Below, piece after piece: positions 8,482 to 14,849 of a stretch of DNA of 16,757 bases. The translations under genes and the position numbers were made by a program. The DNA comes from Deltaproteobacteria bacterium (lineage in GTDB: Bacteria > Desulfobacterota > Binatia > Binatales > Binataceae), in assembly GCA_021780585.1 (NCBI GenBank), contig JAJXYM010000232.1, forward strand, positions 1 to 16,757. Direction: 5' to 3'. Below the pieces are notes generated by a model. That model was not told the DNA's origin and ran no database searches. It saw nothing but the letters and a program-made list of their open reading frames with translations. Position 1 is the stretch's first letter, and every line of letters starts with the position of its first letter.

Positions 8482-8934
8482 ATGGATGAATTTCCCGATC
8501 TGAGCCGGCTGCTCGAACGCAGCGCCGTCAGCGCCACGCCCGCCGTCGCCGATTCAGTCGGCTATCCGCCCCGGCAGATGACGGCGGAGGAATTCGTCGA
8601 GTTCTGGCGGAGCGTCCGGCTGGTCGCGATGGCGACGGTCGGCGCGCATGGCCAGCCCCATCTCGCCCCGGTTCACGCGACGCTGCAGGGCGCGACGCTC
8701 CGCATGGTCATTTACGACAATGCCGTGCGCCGCGCCGATCTCGCCCGGAATCCGCGCGTCGCCTTCACCACCTGGCGGGCGGACGGCGCGGTCGCGATCG
8801 TCTATGGCCGCGCCCGCGAACTTCCCGACAGCCTGCGGCCGGCCCGTCCCGGCCGTAGCGGCAAGCCGCGCCAGGTGGTCGAAATCGAGGTCAAACTGAC
8901 GCGCGTCTACGCGATGCGCCCGGCATCCGCTTGA
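8482..8934 (+). CDS. pyridoxamine 5'-phosphate oxidase-like (FMN/F420) split-barrel protein
   Basis: Small protein of 150 residues with the split-barrel flavin-binding fold; predicted cytosolic oxidoreductase or cofactor-binding protein of unknown substrate. Residues 46-96 carry the core pattern, a strand LVAMATVGAHGQPHLAPVHA followed by LRMVIYDNAVRRADLARNPRVAFT, as in F420/FMN-dependent families of this fold. The first 30 residues are a non-conserved lead-in. AAAGGAA at about 8465-8471 precedes the ATG at 8482. It follows cydB by 87 bases on the same strand, but a functional link to the oxidase is not shown. Pyridoxamine phosphate oxidase itself is unlikely: the protein is too short and lacks the C-terminal dimerisation motif. 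Confidence 0.75.
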   Translation: MDEFPDLSRLLERSAVSATPAVADSVGYPPRQMTAEEFVEFWRSVRLVAMATVGAHGQPHLAPVHATLQGATLRMVIYDNAVRRADLARNPRVAFTTWRADGAVAIVYGRARELPDSLRPARPGRSGKPRQVVEIEVKLTRVYAMRPASA

Positions 8935-9003
8935 GCCCGCCGCCGCGCCCTCGAGCAGCTTCACTACGCCGTCAGCCGTCCATCGGCGGGCGCGGGGCGC
9001 GCC

Positions 9004-9038
9004 GAAAAAAGCGGCGGCGTCTCGCCGACGCCGCCGCT
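9004..9038 (-). terminator. rho-independent terminator of the DUF5666-like gene
   Basis: A perfect 12-base stem, AGCGGCGGCGTC / GACGCCGCCGCT, with a 5-base loop. On the - strand it is followed by TTTTTTCGG. It begins 48 bases after the stop of the - strand gene at 9086. On the + strand no T-run follows, so its direction is clear, although it also separates the convergent gene ending at 8934. Confidence 0.85.
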
Positions 9039-9085
9039 CTCCGCACGATTAACCGCGACTCGATCCGGTTGTGGTCGATGCGGCT

Positions 9086-10288
9086 TTAGTTATCGCCGCC
9101 GCCGTCGCCGGAGCCGCTCGATTGATCCACCGACGTCGCAGCGACGCTGCCGTCCGGCTGGACCACCCCCTCGACGTCGGCCGCGCCCGCGCTCAAGTCG
9201 GCGCAGGTCGCGTTATCGTTGTCGTTGACGCTGATCTGCGTGGTCGGCCCGAGCGTAACCGTGAGCGCGGTATTCGCGTTCCCCGGCGTGAAGGCGAAGC
9301 TCTGCGGGCTCGCGCCGCAATTGATCGCGCCGATCGTCCCCGAGGATTCGAATTGCAGCGCCTGGATGGTCACGCTGTCGGCATTGACCGTGCCGTTCGG
9401 ATTCGCCGCCCCTTCGACTTCGACGCCAGCGCCGTCGGCTAGATCTGCGCAGCTTCCGGGCGTTTCATTGTCCTGATTCTCGATCGAGATTTGCGTGTTG
9501 GCGCTCAGATCGACGGTCACGCTCACGTTGTCCGGATAGCGCGTGACCACGAACGAGGTCGGACAGTCGCTCGACGCGACCGCCCCCTTGAACTCGAGGT
9601 TGTCCGACCCGCCCGCCGATTCGGCGGGATACAGATCCACCTCGGTCGCCGCGAGCGCGCCCGACGAGTTGACGATCGCCTGCGCCGTGACGGGCGTTGC
9701 CGGACTTTGGCCGGCGTAGCTGGCCAGATCGGCGCAGGTGACGATCCGATTGCCGGTCGCGTCGTTCTGGATAATCGTCGCCGACGGATCGAAGCTCATC
9801 GTCTCGTCGCCGGAGCTGGTCGCGACCGTCAGCGTGTTCGGCGTCGCGCCGCAATCGACCGCGGCCAACGCGCCGCTGACCGTGAGGTCCTCCTGCTCAG
9901 CGCTGGCGGTTCCGGCGGTCGGGTCGAGCGCTATCTGATGCAGCGTCAGCCGCGACCCGGCGGGCGCGTTGACCGCAATTTCGCAGCGATTTTTGCCCTG
10001 ACGAATCAGCAGGGTCCGCGGTCCCGCCAGCGCGGCTCCGCGCAAGACGAAGAATCCCGTCTTATGATTCGCCACCACGTGTCGAGCCAAGCCCTTGACG
10101 CCGATCACGACGGCCCCTTTGCCCGGCGTGACCGATCCAGCGATCACGGTGGTTGCCTTGCCCTGGTTTTTCGCCGGTTTTTTGGCCAGCGCCGCCGGCG
10201 TCAGCGTCAACGCCGCCAGCGCGGCGACGGCCGACCCGAAAATCGCGCCGCGCCATCTCCGCGTACTATTGATTTCCAACAAACTCAT
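9086..10288 (-). CDS. secreted protein with three DUF5666-like repeats
   Basis: Exported protein of unknown function, 400 residues. A classical signal peptide is visible: RRWR, then the hydrophobic stretch AIFGSAVAALAALTLTPAALA, with likely cleavage after A35. A beta-rich N-terminal domain (about 45-125) is followed by three repeats of about 80 residues at 133-219, 230-309 and 312-388. Each has a Cys near its start and a second in a (T/S)CADL motif: C146/C185, C242/C280 and C324/C362, spaced 38-39 apart. They look like DUF5666 domains, and the tail is Gly/Ser/Asp-rich. Residue content (Ala, Thr, Ser, Val, Asn; almost no Lys after residue 100) suits a cell-surface protein. The start at 10288 is fixed by GGAGGAGG 8 bases upstream; an in-frame ATG at 10312 lies upstream of that site. 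Confidence 0.8.
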   Translation of the reverse strand: MSLLEINSTRRWRGAIFGSAVAALAALTLTPAALAKKPAKNQGKATTVIAGSVTPGKGAVVIGVKGLARHVVANHKTGFFVLRGAALAGPRTLLIRQGKNRCEIAVNAPAGSRLTLHQIALDPTAGTASAEQEDLTVSGALAAVDCGATPNTLTVATSSGDETMSFDPSATIIQNDATGNRIVTCADLASYAGQSPATPVTAQAIVNSSGALAATEVDLYPAESAGGSDNLEFKGAVASSDCPTSFVVTRYPDNVSVTVDLSANTQISIENQDNETPGSCADLADGAGVEVEGAANPNGTVNADSVTIQALQFESSGTIGAINCGASPQSFAFTPGNANTALTVTLGPTTQISVNDNDNATCADLSAGAADVEGVVQPDGSVAATSVDQSSGSGDGGGDN

Positions 10289-10296
10289 TCCGTGTG

Positions 10297-10304
10297 CCTC
10301 CTCC
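10297..10304 (-). promoter_or_regulatory. Shine-Dalgarno of the DUF5666-like gene
   Basis: GGAGGAGG on the - strand, 8 bases before the ATG at 10288. It decides between the two in-frame ATGs at 10312 and 10288. Confidence 0.8.
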
Positions 10305-10597
10305 ACGTGCATCGATTACCCCCCACGCATGGGATCGCACCCAGCGACAGTCACGACATGAGACGCTATTAGTTGTCCGTTTTAGATGGAAGTCATTTTT
10401 TATTGCTTTCCAATTGCGGAATCTTCGCCCGTTCGGTAGCCGCGCCGACGCGCGTTCGCGCGATCCGTCCGCCGCCGCGCCGACCCGCCGCACGCGGCTT
10501 CGCTTTGCCCGGACGCGTCGCGCCGGTAATTTGATGTTCGCGCAAAGACTGCTTCGCCGCCCGGACGATTGTCGGAACCGGCGTTAGCGGCCGGCGC
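10305..10597. promoter_or_regulatory. divergent intergenic region with AT-rich tract
   Basis: About 300 bases between two divergent genes. The part at about 10365-10420 is AT-rich against the surrounding GC-rich DNA (TTTTTTATTGCTTTCC and similar). It is the likely promoter zone for the - strand secreted protein and perhaps the + strand gene at 10612. I could not assign a convincing -35/-10 pair on either strand. The remainder (10430-10597) is GC-rich and has no gene I can support. Confidence 0.35.
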
Positions 10598-10603
10598 GGA
10601 GGG
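10598..10603 (+). promoter_or_regulatory. Shine-Dalgarno of the 23-residue-repeat gene
   Basis: GGAGGG lies 8 bases before the ATG at 10612. An ATG at 10604 is out of frame and directly abuts the site, so 10612 is the start. Confidence 0.6.
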
Positions 10604-10611
10604 ATGCTGCG

Positions 10612-11082
10612 ATGGCTCAGATGACGGGCGGAAAATGGACCTACCTGATGGTGGCGTTGATCGGCGGAATCGCCGGCGGCGCGATCGGCGGCCGATGGCT
10701 CGCGCCGCGTCCCGCGATCGCCGCCGACACGGCGCCGAAATCTCTCGCCGCCCAGGAGATCATGCTGGTCGACGCCCAGGGCCATCCGCACGCCGTGCTG
10801 CGCCTGAATCAAAACTTCGAGCCGGTGATGCAGATGTACGACCATGCCGGCAAGCCGCGCGCCGCGATCGGTTTCGGCAAGGATCAGGACGTCGGCCTGC
10901 TCTTCTCCGACGACACCGGCGCCACGCGCCTGATCATGGGCGTCAGCGGCGACAATATCCCGGCGGTGCGATTGTTCGACGAACATGGCCGCCAGCGCGC
11001 GCTGATCGGCGTCGACAGCCAGGGCGAGGCCGCGCTCGATTTTTACGACAGCAACGGCAAGCTGCTGCGCGAGTTACCCTGA
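10612..11082 (+). CDS. membrane-anchored protein with 23-residue DxxG repeats
   Basis: Unknown function, 156 residues. Residues 9-36 form a hydrophobic, glycine-rich segment (TYLMVALIGGIAGGAIGG), either a signal anchor or a signal peptide ending near PAIAA, so the rest should lie outside the cytoplasm. Residues 48-156 consist of five copies of a 23-residue unit with pattern hydrophobic-x-hydrophobic-x-D-x-x-G-x-x-R-x-x-I/M-G. D54, D77, D100, D123 and D146, and G57, G80, G103, G126 and G149, keep the period exactly. This suggests a small repetitive beta fold. I do not recognise a named family with certainty. It is divergent from the secreted DUF5666-like gene and 109 bases upstream of acnA, on the same strand. 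Confidence 0.75.
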   Translation: MAQMTGGKWTYLMVALIGGIAGGAIGGRWLAPRPAIAADTAPKSLAAQEIMLVDAQGHPHAVLRLNQNFEPVMQMYDHAGKPRAAIGFGKDQDVGLLFSDDTGATRLIMGVSGDNIPAVRLFDEHGRQRALIGVDSQGEAALDFYDSNGKLLRELP

Positions 11083-11149
11083 ACGCCCGTTTTCCCGTCC
11101 GCCGCGCAAACGCTATGGTGAGACGCCGGCGGCCGACCGGGCCCGGCAA

Positions 11150-11180
11150 GCGTAAGGCTTACGACGATTTTCCCGAAAAT
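11150..11180 (+). promoter_or_regulatory. two small palindromes in the acnA leader
   Basis: CGTAAG-G-CTTACG at 11150-11162 and ATTTTC-CC-GAAAAT at 11167-11180 lie back to back, the second ending 11 bases before the acnA ATG. Either could be an operator half, or the second could form a hairpin where a ribosome binding site would be expected; no clear Shine-Dalgarno sequence is present. Function is inferred only. Confidence 0.3.
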
Positions 11181-11191
11181 GGTTGACTACG

Positions 11192-13957
11192 ATGAGCAAG
11201 GATAGTTTCAGCACGCGAACGACCCTCAACGTCGGCTCGAAGAGCCACGTTATCCACTCGCTCGAAGCGCTCGCCAAACGCGGCTTCGATCTCGCCCGCC
11301 TGCCGTTTTCGATCAAGGTGCTGCTCGAAAACGTGCTGCGGCGCGAGGACGGGGCCAACGTCACCGCCGACCACGTCGCGGCGCTGGCGCGCTGGAACGG
11401 CGCGCGCGATGGCGATCGCGAATTTTCCTTCATGCCCGCGCGCGTGCTGCTGCAGGATTTCACCGGCGTGCCGGTGGTCGCCGACCTCGCCGTGATGCGT
11501 GACGCGATCCGCCGGCTCGGCGGCGATCCCGCCCGCATCAATCCGCTCCAGCCCGCCGATCTCGTCATCGACCATTCCGTGCAGGTCGATTCCTACGGCC
11601 TGCCGAGCTCCTTCGCGCGCAACGCCGAACTCGAATTCGAGCGTAATCAGGAACGCTACCAGTTCCTGCGCTGGGGCCAGCGCGCGTTCGACAATTTCCG
11701 CGTCGTCCCGCCCGATACCGGCATCGTCCATCAGGTCAATCTCGAATATCTGGCTCCCGTCGTCTTCGTCTCCGCCGCCGGCGAGGCCTATCCCGACAGC
11801 GTCTTCGGCACCGATTCGCATACCACGATGGTCAACGGACTCGGCGTCGTCGGATGGGGCGTGGGCGGAATCGAGGCCGAAGTCGCGATGCTCGGCCGCT
11901 CCAGCCCGATGCTGATTCCGCAGGTGGTCGGGATGCGCCTGAGCGGCGCCCTGCGCCCCGGCGCGACCGCGACCGACCTCGTCCTGACGGTCACGCAGAT
12001 GCTGCGCAAGCAGGGCGTGGTCAACAAGTTCGTGGAATTTTACGGACCAGGAATTGCCCATCTGAGCGTCGCCGACCGCGCCACGATCGGCAACATGTCG
12101 CCCGAATACGGCGCCACGATCGGTTTCTTCCCGGTCGACGACCAGACCCTCGCCTATCTGCGCCTGACCGGCCGTTCCGAGGACCAGGTGCGATTGGTCG
12201 AGGCCTACTGCAAGGCGCAGGGACTCTTCCGCACGGCGGCGTCGCCCGAACCGATCTTCACCGACACGCTCGAACTCGACCTCGGCGCCGTCGAACCGAG
12301 TCTCGCCGGCCCGCGCCGCCCGCAGGATCGGATCACGCTGGCCGCGGCGCGGCGAACCTTTCGCGCCGACCTGGCGAAGGAAGTCGCCAATCACGCTTCG
12401 GCCGATCCGAAAGTCGTCGATCGCTGGATCGCCGAAGGCGGCAATCCCGAGGTCGCCCCGCATGAACGGGTCGCGCCGCCCGCGACCGGGCCGATCGCGA
12501 CGCGCCTCGAAGTCGCAATGGACGGCGAAAAATTCCCGCTCGGCCACGGCGCGATCGTGATCGCCGCGATCACGAGCTGCACCAACACTTCGAATCCCTC
12601 CGTGCTGATCGGCGCTGGATTGCTGGCGAAAAAAGCGGTCGAGCGCGGCCTCACCGTCAAGCCGTGGGTCAAGACCAGCCTTGCGCCGGGGTCCAAGGTC
12701 GTCACCGCCTATCTGAATCGCGCCGGCCTGACGCCGTATCTCGAAAAGCTGCGCTTCAATCTCGTCGGTTACGGATGCACCACCTGTATCGGCAACAGCG
12801 GCCCGGTCGCCGAGCCGATCGCCGGCGCGATCAAACAGGGAAATCTCGTCGCGACGGCGATCCTGAGCGGGAATCGCAATTTCGAAGGCCGCATCAATCC
12901 CGTCGTGCGCTTCAATTATCTCGCCTCGCCGCCGCTGGTGGTGGCCTACGCGATCGCCGGCACGATGGACTTCGACCCGAACGTCGAGCCGCTCGCGCGC
13001 GATTCAAAAGGCGCGCCCGTCTATCTGCGCGAGCTCTGGCCGACCGCGGCCGAAATCGAAGCCGCGATTTCCGCGTCGGTCGATTCCGCGATGTTTCGCG
13101 CGGAATACGGCCAGGTCTTCGAGGGCGACGAGCGCTGGCAGAGCCTGAAAATCCCCGCGGGCAATCTGTTCCAATGGTCGGACGATTCGTCCTACGTCAA
13201 GGCGCCGCCCTTTTTCGACGGCGTCGGACCGCATCCGGCGCCGGTCGGCGACCTCGTCGGCGCGCGCGCGCTCGCGGTCCTCGGCGACAGCGTCACCACC
13301 GATCATATTTCGCCCGCCGGCTCGATCGCGACCGACAGTCCCGCCGGCCGCTACCTGGTCGCCAACGGCGTCCAGCCGAAGGACTTCAATTCCTACGGCG
13401 CGCGCCGCGGGAATCATGAGGTGATGGTGCGCGGGACCTTCGCCAATATCCGGCTCAAGAATCTGCTCGTGCCGGGGGTCGAAGGCGGCGTCACCGCGCA
13501 TCTGCCGGACGGCGCGAAGACGACGATCTATGACGCCGCCGAGCAGTATCGCAAGGAGGGCGTGCCGCTGGTGATTATCGCCGGCAAGGAGTACGGCTCC
13601 GGCTCGTCGCGCGATTGGGCGGCGAAGGGCACGCAACTACTTGGCGTGCGCGCCGTGATCGCCGAGAGCTTCGAGCGGATACATCGCAGCAACCTGGTCG
13701 GGATGGGGGTCTTGGCGCTCGAATTCGTCAACGGCCAGAATCGCGCCAGCCTGGGCCTGACCGGCCGCGAAGTCTATTCGATCGGCGGCCTCACGGACGG
13801 CCTCAAGCCGCGCCAGACGCTCAAGGTGCGCGCCGAGGAAAACGGCAAAGTGACAGAGTTCGACGTGCTGGCGCGAATCGATACGCCCGAGGACGTCGAA
13901 TATATCCGCCACGGCGGCGTATTGCCCTACGTCCTGCGCGAACTGCTCCGCGCCTGA
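11192..13957 (+). CDS. acnA: aconitate hydratase A
   Basis: Iron-sulfur enzyme interconverting citrate and isocitrate via cis-aconitate in the TCA cycle; cytosolic. It has 921 residues, slightly longer than E. coli AcnA (about 890). The [4Fe-4S] ligands are C463 (AITSCTNTSNPSV), C529 and C532 (YGCTTCIGNSGP). Other AcnA/IRP signatures are IDHSVQVD, GTDSHTTMVNGLGVVGWGVG, TTDHISPAGSIA and, in the swivelling C-terminal domain, GKEYGSGSSRDWAAKG and ERIHRSNLVGMGVLALEF. The ATG at 11192 is favoured over a TTG at 11183; neither has a good ribosome binding site. Proteins of this family can also bind RNA when the cluster is lost. The stop lies 26 bases before the first palindromic repeat, and tam follows 2.3 kb downstream. 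Confidence 0.95.
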   Translation: MSKDSFSTRTTLNVGSKSHVIHSLEALAKRGFDLARLPFSIKVLLENVLRREDGANVTADHVAALARWNGARDGDREFSFMPARVLLQDFTGVPVVADLAVMRDAIRRLGGDPARINPLQPADLVIDHSVQVDSYGLPSSFARNAELEFERNQERYQFLRWGQRAFDNFRVVPPDTGIVHQVNLEYLAPVVFVSAAGEAYPDSVFGTDSHTTMVNGLGVVGWGVGGIEAEVAMLGRSSPMLIPQVVGMRLSGALRPGATATDLVLTVTQMLRKQGVVNKFVEFYGPGIAHLSVADRATIGNMSPEYGATIGFFPVDDQTLAYLRLTGRSEDQVRLVEAYCKAQGLFRTAASPEPIFTDTLELDLGAVEPSLAGPRRPQDRITLAAARRTFRADLAKEVANHASADPKVVDRWIAEGGNPEVAPHERVAPPATGPIATRLEVAMDGEKFPLGHGAIVIAAITSCTNTSNPSVLIGAGLLAKKAVERGLTVKPWVKTSLAPGSKVVTAYLNRAGLTPYLEKLRFNLVGYGCTTCIGNSGPVAEPIAGAIKQGNLVATAILSGNRNFEGRINPVVRFNYLASPPLVVAYAIAGTMDFDPNVEPLARDSKGAPVYLRELWPTAAEIEAAISASVDSAMFRAEYGQVFEGDERWQSLKIPAGNLFQWSDDSSYVKAPPFFDGVGPHPAPVGDLVGARALAVLGDSVTTDHISPAGSIATDSPAGRYLVANGVQPKDFNSYGARRGNHEVMVRGTFANIRLKNLLVPGVEGGVTAHLPDGAKTTIYDAAEQYRKEGVPLVIIAGKEYGSGSSRDWAAKGTQLLGVRAVIAESFERIHRSNLVGMGVLALEFVNGQNRASLGLTGREVYSIGGLTDGLKPRQTLKVRAEENGKVTEFDVLARIDTPEDVEYIRHGGVLPYVLRELLRA

Positions 13958-13983
13958 CTAGCGCACGGCCGATCCGACTGGAC

Positions 13984-14096
13984 GTCATGGCCGGGTCTGA
14001 CCCCGGCCATCCAGACCGATGGACCCTCGGGTCACGCCCGAGGGTGACCAAAAAAAAAGCGCCCGAGGGTGGCGGAAAAAAGACGCCCGAGGGTGA
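13984..14096 (+). repeat. left arm: palindromes and 24-25 base ladder
   Basis: The palindrome at 13987-14010 (stem ATGGCCGGG / CCCGGCCAT, loop TCTGAC) is joined by a short spacer containing CCGATGGA to a second palindrome at 14024-14044 (CCCTCGGG / CCCGAGGG). The second palindrome's right half, CGCCCGAGGGT, then repeats at 14035, 14060 and 14084, separated by runs of A. The order is the mirror image of the arm at 14675-14849. Confidence 0.85.
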
Positions 14097-14123
14097 CGGC
14101 GAGCGCGCCGCGCCGCTGGCTCC

Positions 14124-14215
14124 GTCATGGCTGGGCTTGACCAACCATCCCGAGAACGTCCCCGAGAACGTCATGGCCGGGCTTGACCAACCATCCCGAG
14201 AACGTCCCCGAGAAC
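14124..14215 (+). repeat. 46-base direct tandem repeat, two copies
   Basis: Two 46-base units start with GTCATGGC at 14124 and 14170, differing at one base; a third GTCATGGC at 14216 begins a full palindrome instead. Each unit holds a degenerate palindrome in which the right arm CCCGGCCAT is reduced to CAACCAT, followed by two CCGAGAACGTC pieces (also a small direct repeat). Confidence 0.85.
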
Positions 14216-14218
14216 GTC

Positions 14219-14241
14219 ATGGCCGGGCTTGACCCGGCCAT
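14219..14241 (+). repeat. TGGCCGGG-type palindrome
   Basis: A 23-base unit with 9-base arms ATGGCCGGG / CCCGGCCAT and centre CTTGA. It directly follows the 46-base tandem repeats and has the same orientation as the copy at 14275. Confidence 0.85.
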
Positions 14242-14270
14242 CCACATCATTCGCACAACCAACCGGCGAT

Positions 14271-14300
14271 CGTCATGGCCGGGCTTGACCCGGCCATCCA
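14271..14300 (+). repeat. palindromic repeat, left partner of a perfect 30-base inverted pair
   Basis: It holds the palindrome at 14275-14297 with flanks CGTC and CCA. The whole 30 bases recur as the exact reverse complement at 14618-14647, on the other side of the GIY-YIG gene. Only 5 bases separate it from that gene's stop codon. Confidence 0.85.
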
Positions 14301-14305
14301 TGTGA

Positions 14306-14593
14306 CTATGTGAGCCTTTCGTAGAGATCGTCCCAGTGCGGATTGCTGCTCCCGATCAGCGACAGCTTCCACGCACGCGGCCAGTGCTTGAGATTTTTTT
14401 CGCGCTGAATCGCATCTCTGATGTCCTCGTGCCACTCGGTGTGAACCAGCCGTCTTAGGCCATAGCGTTTCGTGAAACCCTCGACCGACCCTTCGCGATG
14501 CTCCCACACGCGGCGCGCAAGGTCGGCGGTCACGCCTACGTAAAGCGTGCCGTTCGGACGATTCGTCATGATGTAGACCCAGCCGCCTGTCAT
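14306..14593 (-). CDS. GIY-YIG nuclease family protein
   Basis: Single-domain GIY-YIG endonuclease-like protein, 95 residues, the usual length for the small stand-alone (UPF0213/COG2827-type) members. Motif positions: GWVYIM at 4-9 with Y7, TLYVGVT at 16-22 with Y18-V19-G20, the catalytic Arg in LARRVWEHR (R28), the metal-binding Glu in IQREKNLKHW (E65), and the conserved SNPHWDDLY (83-91). All active-site positions appear intact, so it is probably functional. The DNA target and role of such proteins are unknown; a part in DNA repair or repeat maintenance is possible. The gene is visibly less GC-rich than its neighbours. It lies alone, tightly enclosed by inverted palindromic repeats, which suggests it travels with them. 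No Shine-Dalgarno sequence is seen; a 7-base hairpin abuts the start codon. Confidence 0.88.
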   Translation of the reverse strand: MTGGWVYIMTNRPNGTLYVGVTADLARRVWEHREGSVEGFTKRYGLRRLVHTEWHEDIRDAIQREKNLKHWPRAWKLSLIGSSNPHWDDLYERLT

Positions 14594-14617
14594 CGCTTCG
14601 ACGGGGCTAGCGAAGCG
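14594..14617 (-). promoter_or_regulatory. hairpin abutting the GIY-YIG start codon
   Basis: A 7-base inverted repeat, CGCTTCG / CGAAGCG, with a 10-base loop. It occupies all but three of the bases between the start codon (14593) and the 30-base inverted repeat (from 14618). In RNA it would block the ribosome landing site. Role inferred only. Confidence 0.4.
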
Positions 14618-14647
14618 TGGATGGCCGGGTCAAGCCCGGCCATGACG
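14618..14647 (-). repeat. palindromic repeat, right partner of the perfect 30-base inverted pair
   Basis: Exact reverse complement of 14271-14300, containing the palindrome at 14621-14643 (centre TCAAG instead of CTTGA). It lies 24 bases upstream of the GIY-YIG start codon. Confidence 0.85.
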
Positions 14648-14849
14648 GAGCCAGAGGCGCGGCGCGCTCGCCGTCACCCTCGGGCGCCCTTTTCCGCCAC
14701 CCTCGGGCGTCCTTTCTGTCACCCTCGGGCGTCTTTTTTCCACCACCCCCCGAGCACCCTTTTTTGTCACCCTCGGGCGTCTTTTTTTGTCACCCTCGGG
14801 CTTGACCCGAGGGTCCATCGGTTGGGATGGCCGGGTCAGGCCCGGCCAT
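14639..14849 (-). repeat. right arm: 22-24 base ladder and palindromes
   Basis: Starts with the 42-base strip shared with the left arm. CACCCTCGGGCG then recurs at 14675, 14698, 14720 and 14768, with a degenerate copy near 14744, separated by T-rich spacers. It ends in a full CCCTCGGG palindrome (14793-14813), the CCATCGG spacer and a TGGCCGGG palindrome (14827-14849). It is the mirror image of the arm at 13984 but has more ladder rungs. Confidence 0.85.

Noticed and set aside
11159..12547. 462-codon - strand frame opposite acnA
   Set aside because: It is entirely covered by aconitase with intact catalytic motifs, and its protein has no domain signal.
14024..14060. Palindrome followed by a run of A, considered as a terminator
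   Set aside because: On the + strand the run is A rather than T, and on the - strand the T-run precedes the stem, so the order is wrong for an intrinsic terminator in either direction.
14675..14813. Possible CRISPR array (regular repeats about 23 bases apart)
   Set aside because: The spacers are only about 11 bases of T-rich sequence, not unique 30-base spacers, and no cas genes are present; the repeats are halves of a local palindrome.
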